Shown here: positions 43,101 through 49,175 of the stretch, one piece after another
Position numbering within the stretch: the first letter of the stretch is position 1
Layout: the number at the start of each line of letters is the position of its first letter
Assembly: GCF_000524195.1 (NCBI RefSeq)
Contig: NW_020170411.1
Coordinates: forward strand, 162,544-226,543
Direction: 5' to 3'
From: Echinococcus granulosus
Lineage: Eukaryota > Platyhelminthes > Cestoda > Cyclophyllidea > Taeniidae
Length of the DNA stretch: 64,000 nucleotides
Translations under genes and position numbers: made by a program
The notes under the pieces: model-generated
What the model saw: only the letters and a program-made list of their open reading frames with translations
Databases searched by the model: none
Told to the model about the DNA's origin: nothing

Positions 43101-45357
43101 CTACTTATACAATGTGACAATTATTTATCATATATTCAAGGCATGACCATTGGCTGGAATGTTTGCCCCTTGGTCTGGTAAGCAAGTTTCCTGTCGCCCT
43201 TTTTATTGTTAATCTCGTGGCTATCAAAAAAGGAAAATGCGTGGTACAGTTTCCACGATTCTCATAAATAGAGTGGAGAAGGGACGTCACATTTAAGTGG
43301 CCTTAAGAGTGCCTGGGGTCCTGATAGGGTTTCTGCGCAGTTAGTAGAAAGGGTAGAGAAAACACTGTAACACTATAACCCCACAAATCTTACCATATAA
43401 AATTGGTTTGTCTTCCCCAAACAAAAGCGAAACGAACCTCTGCGGACCTTGCGTAGTTAGACCGCATGCTTGTAATTTACTGAGACACTTCACACTGGTC
43501 AATGCTGCAACTCTGGCTTTATTTAACATTGCTTTTAAAATTTATAAAATTTTGTCGTACTAAAAATGATTTTGCTCTAGCTCACCCGTTTATGATACTT
43601 TGGCTGTGGGAATTAGCTGTAGAGATTTCGGGAGACAATTTCAACAAAATCGGGGAATGGTTTTGACCCTATTTATATTTAATTTGATTTTAATTAATCA
43701 CTAATGCAGTGTACTTTTAATAATCCATATTTTAACTGATTTAAATGGCATGAAAGACTACATCATTCAACTATTGATAACATTAATGGTTATTTATGAA
43801 ATCACTACCTGTCGATTAAAAGTGCGTTCTTGTGCAAAATTTTAGTCATAGCAGATTTGTTTCGCAAAAACTAAATGAAATTTTGTTTTTGCTAATATTA
43901 TAACCTTAAGCAGCACATATGATTGTTTCATAAACCCAAAATAATCATAGATACTACCACCAACATCAAAAGGTCCATCAACACGAACGACAAGACTCCT
44001 GCTGTTGGTATTAATTTCCCCGGGCTGTGCAAATTAATTAGGCCTGCTCTGTTGACCGTACGCAAGGCTACTTTTACGCAGAGGCTACCGCAACCCTCTT
44101 TCGTGACTCTACCAGTGCCGCTTATGCTTTGCCTCGTAAATCATCAACTGAAAGCGCGATCCCTCCAACAGTCAGCAGTATTACATTTCGGACACATGTA
44201 TGCGCCACCATGTCAATGTCAACTGCTACATTATTATATAGAGTTGATTAACTTGCAAAAGCTCTCTAAGTTCAGTTTTACCTAGAATATTGCTGCACAA
44301 GAGTATCCTACAACTTCATCGTTGCGCAGACTAGATGCCTTTATTTGTGAACTAGTTTTATATTGAGTAGTAGAAGAAAATATCATTAAATCCTAAAAAT
44401 CAAGTATCTCAGTACATGGATTTGGCACTTTGAATAGCTTTATCATGTTATACGCCAGTCTATTAGCCCTGCTACGACGCGATTTGCCCGGTTGATCGCC
44501 CAGACAGGTGTAAGCGCTGATCTCGACACTTCATTTCCCCATCCACTTATCCACTTTTTTCATTTGCACTAGCGCTGAAAACCTGTCCATTCTCTAGGGG
44601 CCTTTGAATCACTAAATTGGGATCAAATGGAATCATTTAGGGGATTGTACCAATAAATTACCTCACTAAACTTCATCAAATCTGCTAAACACGTCGACTG
44701 AGTGGGCCCACTGGCATTTAGGTTTGCGTGGGGATAGGCATTTGGAGACTAAAATTAGATTTCATTAGACGGTAGATGAACCGTCAAATGCTTTAATTTT
44801 TAATATACTCAAAAATTAACATGTAGCATGAACAAATTGGAGAAAATAAAACGAACGTTGAATATTATGTATGATTGCTTTTAATAAATTTTCGTCATTG
44901 TCATTATTTTGTCATTAAAGTCAAGAGTATATTTGTGACATCACTGTGCTTAGCATCTATTTTGACGGCTCCCTAAAACACGTCTGAAATGTGTTTAGTT
45001 GAAAGATAAATTAATTCAAACCATTCACACCAACTGCCTGTGATTAATCAGGACAATTACCACGTAGTTATTTCTTGGCAGTGTAACGATCTGCACTAAA
45101 TGCCACTTTTGGATAATAAAAGCTCGACCATTTGTGCTCATTGGGAGTCCACGTAATGTCTTGTAGCAATGAAAAAAAACGTTTTAACTCAAAAATACAA
45201 AAATAAGTTTAACCTAAGACCGGCATTTTACAGTCAGTGCTACTTTTCAATCACAATGTGGGTTTGTATTAATTTCATCTATTTACAGAGGATTAAGCAG
45301 ACACTCAGAGTAGAAAGCATCAAAAACGTCACATCAATTTCTCACACAAAAGTGTAG
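1057..45357 (+). CDS. MPDZ: Multi-PDZ scaffold protein, MPDZ/PATJ (MUPP1/INADL) family; 5' end outside window
   Basis: This span covers a gene of about 40 exons, listed one by one below. Assignment rests on several independent matches to the human MPDZ/PATJ architecture in the right order: the pre-PDZ4 linker (NQEEKVLLKNRW), the PDZ6 start (INKAKGELIGMTLG), the pre-PDZ8 motif (NLQRKYGELTGEI), the PDZ8 motif LYGRSHLNA, and PDZ10 and PDZ11 with GLGF-type loops and DGRLxxGD motifs. Members of this family are cytoplasmic scaffolds at cell junctions; each PDZ binds the C-terminus of a membrane or polarity protein. PDZ5, PDZ12 and PDZ13 of human MPDZ were not found, and PDZ4 looks decayed. The predicted C-terminus HTKV fits a class I PDZ ligand (S/T-x-hydrophobic). 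MPDZ and PATJ cannot be separated by eye, so the symbol is a family label. Exon joins in the first 10 kb are the weakest part. Confidence 0.85.
1195..3491 (+). other. Intron of the multi-PDZ gene, about 2.3 kb
   Basis: It runs from gtgagt to tttgctgaag between two exons that complete one PDZ domain in phase 0. Short open frames exist on both strands but none has splice borders plus recognisable protein. Nothing else is seen. Confidence 0.7.
3492..3767 (+). CDS. MPDZ: Multi-PDZ gene exon: second half of the N-terminal PDZ plus linker
   Basis: It starts with DGRLHVGDSILYINEKPV, the DGRLxxGDxILxIN signature of a PDZ domain, continues through helix B and ends the domain with PIRLIVSRLVK. A Ser/Thr/Pro-rich linker follows and the exon leaves in phase 0 (donor gtgagg). 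An insert (ASTGAEAGLAAVCSSPLH) sits between helix B and the last strand. Similar inserts recur at the same fold position in later PDZ domains of this gene. The donor could lie a few codons earlier (gtggct). Confidence 0.85.
3954..4020 (+). CDS. MPDZ: Multi-PDZ gene exon: short linker, possible start of a further PDZ
   Basis: This 67-bp exon has a good acceptor (tgttacatttcag) and a donor gtaacg. It enters in phase 0, matching the preceding exon, and leaves in phase 1. It encodes KSQSVAMATPPTTGADAIHLHE. The terminal AIHLHE could be the first strand of another PDZ domain, but the matching loop was not found downstream. Confidence 0.5.
4341..4376 (+). CDS. MPDZ: Possible 36-bp exon of the multi-PDZ gene
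   Basis: The acceptor is catttttgattccag and the donor is G before gtgtgt; it goes from phase 1 to phase 1. It reads GADVHVFVKYI, which resembles strands B-C of a PDZ (GIFVKSI type). It joins in phase to the exon at 3954-4020, but the GLGF loop that should come first is not visible. Low certainty. Confidence 0.3.
4881..4902 (+). repeat. Interrupted (GT)n microsatellite
   Basis: GT units broken once by TAT, inside an intron of the multi-PDZ gene. Confidence 0.8.
5709..5747 (+). CDS. MPDZ: Possible 39-bp exon of the multi-PDZ gene
   Basis: The acceptor is strong (ctttttttgtag) and so is the donor (gtaagc); phase 1 to phase 1, reading TLPLIDLSRTPD. There is no domain match. It is chained by splice signals and phase only. 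Confidence 0.4.
5950..5964 (+). CDS. MPDZ: Possible 15-bp micro-exon of the multi-PDZ gene
   Basis: Fifteen bases lie between a textbook acceptor (gcgttttattgcag) and a textbook donor (gtaagc), phase 1 to phase 1, adding ETPNP. Both borders are better than most in this gene. The peptide is too short to be diagnostic. Confidence 0.38.
6520..6561 (+). CDS. MPDZ: Possible 42-bp exon of the multi-PDZ gene
   Basis: It lies between ccatgaccattcag and gtactt, phase 1 to phase 1, reading IDEVHKNFRHLVC. The donor is weak. No domain is recognised. Confidence 0.28.
6715..6768 (+). CDS. MPDZ: Possible 54-bp exon of the multi-PDZ gene
   Basis: The acceptor is gttgagtcacatag and the donor is strong (gtgagt); phase 1 to phase 1, reading AIMLGILRSALVEPADS. 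The phase does not fit the next better-supported exon (phase 0 entry at 6928), so one of the two joins is wrong or an exon is missing. Confidence 0.22.
6928..7045 (+). CDS. MPDZ: Multi-PDZ gene exon: PDZ-like fragment
   Basis: The acceptor is gtttttgtag and the donor gtatgt; it is open in phase 0 and leaves in phase 1. The part SALHVEFLLIVV followed by GGIVIEEAISG looks like strands A to C of a PDZ. The exon leaves in the phase required by the exon at 7529. I found no DGRLxxGD continuation, so the domain may be incomplete. Confidence 0.45.
7529..7573 (+). CDS. MPDZ: Multi-PDZ gene exon: 45-bp linker
   Basis: It lies between ttgcttggaattag and gtgggc, phase 1 to phase 1, reading EDPEMAIQDATSIS. 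The same frame stays open into the intron (GGPYIKAV), so the true donor may be later. Confidence 0.45.
7916..7975 (+). CDS. MPDZ: Multi-PDZ gene exon: 60-bp linker
   Basis: The acceptor is aacactgcccacag and the donor gtagtt; phase 1 to phase 1. It encodes VSASGFYQAYATESIAIEP, a low-complexity linker. It joins in phase to both neighbouring exons. Confidence 0.55.
8055..8149 (+). CDS. MPDZ: Multi-PDZ gene exon: conserved pre-PDZ4 linker
   Basis: The acceptor is tctgtttctttaag and the donor a perfect gtaagt; phase 1 to phase 0. It carries NQEEKVLLKNRW and NEDAEIV. In human MPDZ the segment before PDZ4 reads, from memory, QEAALLTKWQ...NYEIV. The order of charged and hydrophobic residues is the same, which anchors the next exon as PDZ4. 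Confidence 0.78.
8150..9624 (+). other. Intron of the multi-PDZ gene, about 1.5 kb
   Basis: No open frame with both splice borders and recognisable protein is seen on either strand. Confidence 0.55.
9625..9801 (+). CDS. MPDZ: Multi-PDZ gene exon: degenerate PDZ4, with in-frame TGA or a 39-bp mini-intron
   Basis: Entered in phase 0 after gatctag it reads IWEYTLPSANAPLGISVE, with the GLGIS-type loop expected of PDZ4 directly after the conserved linker. A TGA follows at 9697-9699 in the same frame. After it the frame continues as RLVEVQKDSV...MDEVLE, which fits the later strand and helix B, and ends at gtaacc. The middle of the fold (strand C and GxLxxGD) is missing. A 39-bp segment 9673-9711 (gtggag to cgtcag), a multiple of three, would remove the stop if spliced. 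Otherwise this is a premature stop, an assembly error or a decayed exon. Confidence 0.5.
10179..10327 (+). CDS. MPDZ: Multi-PDZ gene exon: end of PDZ4 and linker
   Basis: Acceptor ggggctag, phase 0 entry. AKVANLRITCERP resembles the last strand of PDZ4 in human MPDZ (IEVTMVCCRR). The exon is GC-richer than its surroundings. It most likely ends at CA before gtgggg (phase 2). The minus strand is also open here, so the strand call rests on the homology and on the next block. Confidence 0.45.
10365..10447 (+). CDS. MPDZ: Multi-PDZ gene exon: acidic linker after PDZ4
   Basis: It reads AETTQSDTVSIELEPD followed by IERGETVSSSG. The equivalent human MPDZ segment reads TTQSELDSLDLCDIEL from memory, in the same position after PDZ4. 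The frame differs from the preceding block, and removing 10328-10364 (37 bp, gtgggg to gcctag) restores it. The exon leaves in phase 1 at gtaaaa, matching the exon at 11056. Confidence 0.5.
11056..11157 (+). CDS. MPDZ: Multi-PDZ gene exon: linker and first strand of PDZ6
   Basis: Phase 1 to phase 1, donor gtaggg. It reads DESHGSSDASPNLTDDS and then IEIVINKAKGELIG. The last part matches the INIAKGNSSLGMT start of human PDZ6. The acceptor tract (aaaattggtcag) is weak. Confidence 0.7.
11769..11997 (+). CDS. MPDZ: Multi-PDZ gene exon: body of PDZ6
   Basis: Acceptor gtttatgtag. It begins MTLGQKDNTGDGFTVTDI, completing the GMT-type loop split by the intron, and includes VGDVVTELNG, the GDxIxxING equivalent, then helix B. 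It leaves in phase 2 at a donor that lies inside a GT microsatellite. The usual DGR turn is replaced by a longer loop (RTLNSVIAYRRVNFK). Confidence 0.82.
11998..12017 (+). repeat. (GT)10 microsatellite containing a splice donor
   Basis: Ten GT units begin exactly at the 3' end of the PDZ6 exon, so every repeat unit offers a GT donor dinucleotide. See the matching finding. Confidence 0.85.
12018..15157 (+). other. Intron of the multi-PDZ gene, about 3.1 kb
   Basis: AT-rich, with no convincing exon on either strand. A short interrupted TG-rich tract lies near 13443-13467. Confidence 0.6.
15158..15484 (+). CDS. MPDZ: Multi-PDZ gene exon: last strand of PDZ6 and Ser-rich linker
   Basis: Acceptor ttccttcgtttcag, donor gtgagt, phase 2 to phase 2 (327 bp). 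The junction gives NIS|LKFTSKLPTEPE, matching human PDZ6 DIKITYVPAEHLEE in strand F and the residues after it. About 95 residues of Ser/Thr/Glu/Pro-rich, probably disordered linker follow, with a run of eight serines and alanines. Confidence 0.82.
16358..16378 (+). CDS. MPDZ: Possible 21-bp micro-exon of the multi-PDZ gene
   Basis: Lies between ctttaaacatag and gtaagg, phase 2 to phase 2. It adds GNSYDQ, comparable to TAYSNW before human PDZ7. The phase fits both neighbours. The longer open frame around it has no acceptor. Confidence 0.4.
16379..20438 (+). other. Intron of the multi-PDZ gene, about 4 kb
   Basis: Several open frames of 60-100 codons occur on both strands (for example 16652-16966), but they overlap each other, lack splice borders and match nothing I recognise. 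Confidence 0.55.
20439..20875 (+). CDS. MPDZ: Multi-PDZ gene exon: long linker and first strand of PDZ7
   Basis: Acceptor cgtttttcatttcag, donor gtaagc, phase 2 to phase 1 (437 bp). It encodes about 145 residues: a basic stretch (GGVRRHRSNKLEERMLRR), a Ser-rich middle, then DAFERNWSEIFSVVV and PGDEKLEIKVA. The end supplies strand A of the next PDZ. The linker is not conserved with anything I recognise. Confidence 0.75.
20876..22141 (+). other. Intron of the multi-PDZ gene, about 1.3 kb
   Basis: It separates strand A from the rest of PDZ7. The first frame runs on for about 90 bp after the donor before a stop. No further exon was seen. Confidence 0.6.
22142..22245 (+). CDS. MPDZ: Multi-PDZ gene exon: core of PDZ7
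   Basis: Acceptor tatattctttacctag, donor gtaaaa, phase 1 to phase 0. GGSLCGIRLAGAIVCDLG forms the carboxylate loop region and strands B-C; LPLKVGDLILK is the GDxIL motif. The loop reads SLCGIR instead of SLGISI, so its ligand choice may differ. Confidence 0.82.
22763..22849 (+). CDS. MPDZ: Multi-PDZ gene exon: helix B of PDZ7
   Basis: Phase 0 to phase 0 between ataattgaag and gtatgc. VENTPVANADPQDAEPMRLL aligns with human EVDGMDLRDASHEQAVEAI. The exon continues as VKRLRECPP. Confidence 0.75.
23225..23317 (+). CDS. MPDZ: Multi-PDZ gene exon: linker after PDZ7
   Basis: Acceptor ctcattttacag, strong donor gtaaga, phase 0 to phase 0 (93 bp). It reads LSSSDSNPETPEHQSS then RQIRNGERRKSACAK, a hydrophilic linker. 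The last PDZ7 strand is not obvious, so a small exon could be missing before it. Confidence 0.65.
24030..24065 (+). CDS. MPDZ: Multi-PDZ gene exon: 36-bp linker
   Basis: Pyrimidine-rich acceptor (tttgtttctccacgcacaag), donor gtaaga, phase 0 to phase 0, encoding THQIVPPAPQRD. It fits both neighbours in phase. Confidence 0.5.
24408..24446 (+). CDS. MPDZ: Multi-PDZ gene exon: 39-bp linker
   Basis: Acceptor tctcaattcccggcag, donor gtaagg, phase 0 to phase 0, encoding TLLLDEKMKMNPR. Both splice sites are strong. Confidence 0.55.
24841..24958 (+). CDS. MPDZ: Multi-PDZ gene exon: basic linker
   Basis: Acceptor aattacttgtag, donor gtatgt, phase 0 to phase 1. It is Lys-rich (KKTLSKYASTVKTSHEG, then KQFKSKEQV). 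No domain is recognised. Confidence 0.6.
25028..25108 (+). CDS. MPDZ: Multi-PDZ gene exon: linker, 3' border uncertain
   Basis: Acceptor cattttaacag, phase 1 entry, reading EKKMLRCIRDLSKGG and VPGSDLSKLG up to gtaaat. The frame stays open after that to 25224, so a later donor near 25172 is possible and would give a different exit phase. The next well-supported exon needs phase 2. Confidence 0.45.
25109..27850 (+). other. Intron region of the multi-PDZ gene, about 2.7 kb
   Basis: Holds one exon-like block at 25978-26005 (ttttttgcag to gtactt) that cannot be joined in frame with confidence, and two GC-richer islands, about 26800-26950 and 27470-27720, with short open frames but no match. The 3' end is a pyrimidine-rich CTAT/CCAT tract. 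Confidence 0.45.
27789..27849 (+). repeat. Degenerate CTAT/CCAT tetranucleotide tract
   Basis: An imperfect run of ctat, ccat and ccgt units directly precedes the acceptor of the next exon and probably serves as its polypyrimidine tract. Confidence 0.7.
27851..28218 (+). CDS. MPDZ: Multi-PDZ gene exon: long linker before PDZ8
   Basis: Phase 2 to phase 1 (368 bp), donor gtaagg. It begins RESHERKTPSRRRTQSTDS, an Arg/Ser-rich stretch, and ends CYVPVTDAEFG. The human linker ends DEFGYSWKNIRERYG from memory, and the join to the exon at 33139 reproduces this (DAEF|DNLQRKYG) in the right phase. Confidence 0.75.
28219..33138 (+). other. Intron of the multi-PDZ gene, about 4.9 kb
   Basis: The longest intron in the gene. 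It contains a perfect 26-bp palindrome at 31660-31685 (listed separately) just after a GC-richer stretch at about 31520-31650. No exon with both borders was recognised. Confidence 0.65.
31660..31685. repeat. Perfect 26-bp palindrome
   Basis: Two 13-base arms, TTTAAGGCGAAAT and its reverse complement, meet without a spacer. The inner 16 bases AAATATTTCGCCTTAA recur exactly at 36126-36141. The element is flanked at both ends by TTAA within the palindrome. Confidence 0.9.
33139..33467 (+). CDS. MPDZ: Multi-PDZ gene exon: first part of PDZ8
   Basis: Acceptor actttgcatttcag, donor gtagac, phase 1 to phase 0. NLQRKYGELTGEI matches the conserved segment before human PDZ8 (RERYGTLTGEL). An unusual 35-residue insertion separates it from the loop KTLGISLCGNKD. 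VDGRIAIGDQLLE follows, the DGRLxxGDxLLE motif. Human PDZ8 has GLGLSLAGNKDR at the same place. Confidence 0.92.
33923..34111 (+). CDS. MPDZ: Multi-PDZ gene exon: second part of PDZ8
   Basis: Acceptor tctttttcgcaaatttaag, donor gtaagt, phase 0 both sides. LYGRSHLNAGPLIRS matches human LYGRSHQNASSIIKC, and CFVICRNPENLTNMAV matches IIFIRNKDAVNQMAV. A 15-residue basic, Ser-rich insert (HRSSSKRSKAPSS) lies between helix B and the last strand. Confidence 0.93.
35400..35540 (+). CDS. MPDZ: Multi-PDZ gene exon: linker and first strand of PDZ9
   Basis: Acceptor attgaatttttag, donor gtaagt, phase 0 both sides (47 codons). SRRGSVDTASGIDLPLRSA is a linker; STFEEVHATRLLR aligns with human SFKNVQHLELPK, strand A of PDZ9. 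Confidence 0.85.
35768..35866 (+). CDS. MPDZ: Multi-PDZ gene exon: loop and strands B-C of PDZ9
   Basis: Acceptor gtgacctttag, donor gtaaga, phase 0 both sides. GRNGFGFAIMD is the GLGF-type loop and GIYIKQLVENSPAAL is strand C. Confidence 0.9.
35867..37614 (+). other. Intron of the multi-PDZ gene, about 1.7 kb
   Basis: It separates the two halves of PDZ9 in phase 0. Apart from the 16-bp repeat at 36126 nothing is seen. Confidence 0.65.
36126..36141. repeat. Second copy of the palindrome half-site
   Basis: AAATATTTCGCCTTAA is identical to 31669-31684. The left arm of the palindrome is not present here. Confidence 0.8.
37615..37722 (+). CDS. MPDZ: Multi-PDZ gene exon: DGxLxxGD motif and helix B of PDZ9
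   Basis: Acceptor aatttgtttgcag, donor gtgggt, phase 0 both sides (36 codons). DGTLRAGDRILRVDWHDA is followed by helix B (YDSVLEWLRSARHQ). Confidence 0.92.
38854..39103 (+). CDS. MPDZ: Multi-PDZ gene exon: last strand of PDZ9 and linker
   Basis: Acceptor aacatttgctcatgcag, donor gtacgt, phase 0 to phase 1. VRIVVSRVRLF is strand F of PDZ9. A Ser/Ala/Lys-rich linker follows. Confidence 0.85.
40111..40580 (+). CDS. MPDZ: Multi-PDZ gene exon: linker and start of PDZ10
   Basis: Acceptor cttaatttgacaatag, donor gtaaga, phase 1 to phase 0 (470 bp). About 130 residues of GC-rich, probably disordered linker lead to KTLICIPKNPS and the canonical loop SLGISLIGGSETSL. Human PDZ10 reads GLGLSIVGGSDTLL here. 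This is one of the clearest orthology anchors. Confidence 0.93.
41609..42115 (+). CDS. MPDZ: Multi-PDZ gene exon: rest of PDZ10 and start of PDZ11
   Basis: Acceptor tccttcccgatgatag, donor gtgagt, phase 0 both sides (169 codons). It begins GVLQVHEIFSEGAVALDGR and continues KPGDRLLAVN, completing PDZ10. A 28-residue Ser-rich insert precedes strand F (FITLVVERPG). PDZ11 starts at TAVLLKKPGRGLGLCIVE, matching human IELQKKPGKGLGLSIV. It carries a 30-residue Ser/Thr/Pro insert before GLGVIVCDL. Confidence 0.94.
42392..42508 (+). CDS. MPDZ: Multi-PDZ gene exon: DGRxxxGD motif and helix B of PDZ11
   Basis: Acceptor ccgttttgttttag, donor gttagt, phase 0 both sides. DGRIMIGDQILAIND and SSQEEVATLLV align with human DGRLMQGDQILMVNG and TQEAVAALLK. 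Another GT 5 bases downstream (phase 1) is a weaker alternative donor. Confidence 0.92.
42509..45288 (+). other. Last intron of the multi-PDZ gene, about 2.8 kb
   Basis: An open block at about 43949-44285 was considered as the next exon and set aside (see rejected items). Otherwise AT-rich with no features seen. Confidence 0.55.
45289..45357 (+). CDS. MPDZ: Terminal exon of the multi-PDZ gene
   Basis: Acceptor atttcatctatttacag, entered in phase 0 as required. RIKQTLRVESIKN completes PDZ11 (human TVTLEVGRIK for the last strand) and the frame ends TSISHTKV then TAG. A poly(A) signal lies 97 bp downstream. The C-terminus T-K-V fits a class I PDZ ligand. The protein therefore seems to lack PDZ12 and PDZ13. 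Confidence 0.65.
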   Translation, partial: RIKQTLRVESIKNVTSISHTKV

Positions 45358-45454
45358 CAAAACACCCTAAAAGTCCACGTCTCCTAAAGGGGATCAAAGC
45401 AGCATGGTGGCCGGGTGCGCTCTGCCAAGTAAATTGCTTTTGCAACTGCCATAA

Positions 45455-45460
45455 AATAAA
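45455..45460 (+). terminator. Poly(A) signal of the multi-PDZ gene
   Basis: AATAAA about 100 bp after the proposed stop codon. No other in-phase exon was recognised beyond it. Confidence 0.6.
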
Positions 45461-46243
45461 CTAACGAAGAGTGAGGGAAATTCCTGATGATCACTTTCCT
45501 TAAAATGAGCAAACTTTAAAACATAAATAAATATCCTTAATGGCCCATCTTTCTTCAATGCCTAGACTGCGCAGGGGACGGTGTCGCTAAGGCTGGGTCG
45601 GCTGAAGAACCAACCGATTCCAATCAATTCTGTCACCGCAGCATTTAGCGCCGAACAGTAAACATCCAGGCGGAATCCGCCAAATGGTAAGTTTACTCTA
45701 ACGTTTTCCGTGGTATTTAACTTTATGCGTGTGTGCTGAGACGTCTGCCTACCTCCAAGCCTCTTATCGTGGAGCCAGCCAAGCCGTTTCACTTGCAGTC
45801 GGATGAGGGAGATGATAGTCCCCTTATTTTCACTCGATCTCGCTTCGTTTACAGTGGTGGCTATGTGAAAGGAGAGTCGTCATTTGGTCCGATCTGACTA
45901 TTGCCATTGTGAAGCCAGACAGATGTGATTCCCACCTTCCTAATGCTTTATTATTTAAAATAATTATTGCCGCAGACAATAATCCGTTTTGAAACCTTCA
46001 TAGTCTTGTTGCAAATTGTAGCTTTTACCATCTTATTATCCCCAAGGTTACTAAATCCACTTAAAAATAAAACTCTATTTGTGGATCTGATAGTGATTGT
46101 AAATTATTATAGCTCCTACAAAGGGAAGATGTAAAAAAAGATCCACCTTTTTCTAAGATTTAGTGAAAAAATCTGACTTTCAGATGACTTTATGTGATTG
46201 GAAGAAAGAAGACGACCAATAACACTACCTTTTTTCCTCTTAG

Positions 46244-46307
46244 AATTGAAGAGGCAGAAATACTTCTCTCCACCCGGAAGTTATCCAAGCCTCATCCCCT
46301 CCTGCAC
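46244..46307 (+). other. Orphan exon-like block
   Basis: It has an excellent acceptor (ctaccttttttcctcttag) and a donor gtaaac. In phase 1 entry it reads KRQKYFSPPGSYPS and meets TAA just past the donor; in phase 2 entry it reads IEEAEILLSTRKL. Neither peptide is recognised. It could be an alternative last exon of the PDZ gene or chance. Confidence 0.2.
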
Positions 46308-49175
46308 GTAAACAAGCTTCCTACGGGTTTCTTTCACATATCCACACACAAAAGCGCATCCTTGAGAACTGAACATAAAATTAGACATTCCGTAGTTTTA
46401 AAGAAAGGAACAAAAGACCAGTCTGGCTGCTGGAGCTTATGTGACTTACTCCCCTCCCTTTCATATTTTCACAAGGCTTTTGACAATCACCGTCAGAGAT
46501 TATTTTGGCTGTAAATTGCCGTATCAATGGGACCATGATTACAAATGTATACCTACAATTGCATACGAAAAAATTTTGGAAAAATGTGACGAACAAATTA
46601 CTGCCTTTTAATAATAAAATTAGCATCGCTTGGTGCCAAAAATTATTTCGGGTTTTACATCGCACTTTCTTAGCCTTAAAGGATTCGGGATTCGTCGTTG
46701 CAGCTTTGTAAAAGACATGAATAGGTATTTCGAGGTCTCTTTGTAGCGCAATGCCTTTAGCAGAGATGGTTTGAGTAGTTATGGCATAAGAGTGGATAGT
46801 TCAGGTCGATTTAATCACTTCAAATAGGGAAGTCCGTACGGTGTGTGACGAAAATAATTTTACCAGCATAAATCCAAACCGTCTTACCAGCTTGAAGTCT
46901 GAGTTCAATTGGTGTTACCCCATCATTGAATAATTTCAATTGTTTTTCATTACAATTTTGTGCACCCGATTAAATCGTTATTTTGCGTTTTACTCCAGCC
47001 ACAAATTATCCTTAATCTGCCAGCTAGACTCCTTTCAGCGGTGTGCACAACCTTAATTTGTCCTGAATAGCCCAGTCCAGCCTAAAGGCGTCTTTTTGTG
47101 CAAACAGCGCCGCATAATTAATGCTTGATTGGAGGAATGATTGGTCGTCAGGCCACAAAGCGACGCCTTTCTAACATTAAACTTGTTTATGGGGTAAATT
47201 CATCCTGCGATATAACGCCTTCATGACACTGTGACCTCCTGACAGGGCATCTAGAATTTACTTTGTTACAAGTTAAAATAATCCTTTCTGTACATCACAC
47301 TTTTTGCAAACCAATATTCTCTTTTTGTGTTTGGGTTTATCTTGCACTATTAGTTGACTAGCACGTGTCACACACTGTCTCTTCTCTTCTCATGAAGCAG
47401 GCACTGGGGAATAAAATTTATGGTTTTATTGCCATCACCCCTACTGACACCTGTTGATTCCACTGGGAGGAGTCACGTGGTCAAAGTATACAAATGCTAA
47501 GCCACTAGCACTAATCCCGGCTCACTCCGCCAATGCGACGTCCCACAAACCCACAAGGGATCAAACGGTGCTCCGAGCAGTTATAAATTTCCAGACACGT
47601 TGGTGTGATCGTCGCGATACGCTTGACTTCTTATTCAGAAGGATACACGGATGGCAATGCATACTCAATGCCAGTTACTCATTGGACATTGACAGGACAG
47701 TTTTGCTTGTTACTCGCTATTAGTGATTATAAATTCGTCTTTTTAAAATACCCCCTTTATCTTGCTTTTTGATCATGACGTATTTTCAGAAGTTTAGTAA
47801 CTATGTTAAAAAGCACCCTTTTTAAGTGTGAACATATGATTTATAAATTAAAATAATTTTGGTACAATTTCATTCTATTTTGGAATTCAGATCTATCGAG
47901 AAACTGATTATTGTGCAATACCACATCAAATAACAAAATGCTAGTGAAATCGAGATGGAATAGTTAGCATATTTTGACGTTCAGCAAAGGGGGATGGAAG
48001 ATAATGGCATGAGTACAGCAAGGCAGCCCCACGCGCCCAACATATGTTAGTGTCTCTTTAAAGTTGCCTTTTTGATGTGAGGAAGTGTATGACCAACTGG
48101 CTGAACTCTTTTTATCTCTTCGATCATCCTGCATGAGTTACACAGTGCATTTTCCCGGAGGTAGATTAGCATTTAAATAAGACTTGATTTGATTATCAAC
48201 AGCAACCAACCGTCTTTGCAGTTTGCGGTATTTTTACACTTGTAAAAGCGGTCTTTTTCTCAGTTTAAAACATTCATTTGGGCAGAAAATAAATGGAATT
48301 TGGAAATAAGCAAGTCTGACTAGTGCTTGGTCAATGACTAGTCATTCCTCAACATCGCCTACTTGGACAACAGAAGAAGAGGATGGACACTAGATCAGAC
48401 ATGGTAATCTCGCCTCGAACTTGAATACTACTTCTAATTGTGCATGGTTATTCCTTTTCCTGCACTGTTTTCACAGAATTTTGTGAAAATTGAATGAATT
48501 TTTCTTAATGACTGAATGTTAGTTTAAGTTGCTATTTTAAACAGATAATAAAATCTTGCAACTTGGAAAGGCATTTAAGGGAGGGAAATTCTGTGATCGT
48601 GAGCAATTTTATCATTATACCCTAATACTGGTCGCTCGGAGAGAACACGTTCGGCCATTAATGTATAGTAAACAGAACTTATCTAATATAATGTAGAATT
48701 ACACTTTATCCTATTACTAAAATAAGCCATCTACTTATCCTTACCGCCTAAATCCACCTATCCACTTCAGTACAAAAAATCCAATGAAGTTCTGGGCCTT
48801 CTTACGTACATGTAAGCATAAAATAAGGCAAATATCATCGCATGCAAATTCGTTGAGACAGTAATTTGCTCCCACAGGAAATATTCAAACTAAAATGTAA
48901 TAACTCGACTAAGCCCAGGTGTTTTTATGACCGACTTACACTTCTGGTCACGTGTGGGTTATCCGCAGGCACATAATAGATTTCAGAGTAAAAAAAGGAA
49001 TAACATTTGGAATGTACCACGAGAAGGGGGTCAGTAAGTTGAGTGCGATTGAGCTTTTACACACTTCAAATTTTTCTAACTAAATGTCGAGGAGATGTGT
49101 GCAATCAATTGGAAATGTCATTAGTCCAACATGGATGAGGCAGCAAAAGCCAATTTGAGCTCCAAAGGAAGGAAT

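Noticed and set aside
43949..44285. Open block considered as the exon after 42508 (reads RPALLTVRKATF in one frame and AYALPRKSSTESAIPP in another)
   Set aside because: It needs either a weaker donor or a poor acceptor, and two frames are open. The exon at 45289 fits in phase, completes the last PDZ strand better and is followed by a poly(A) signal.
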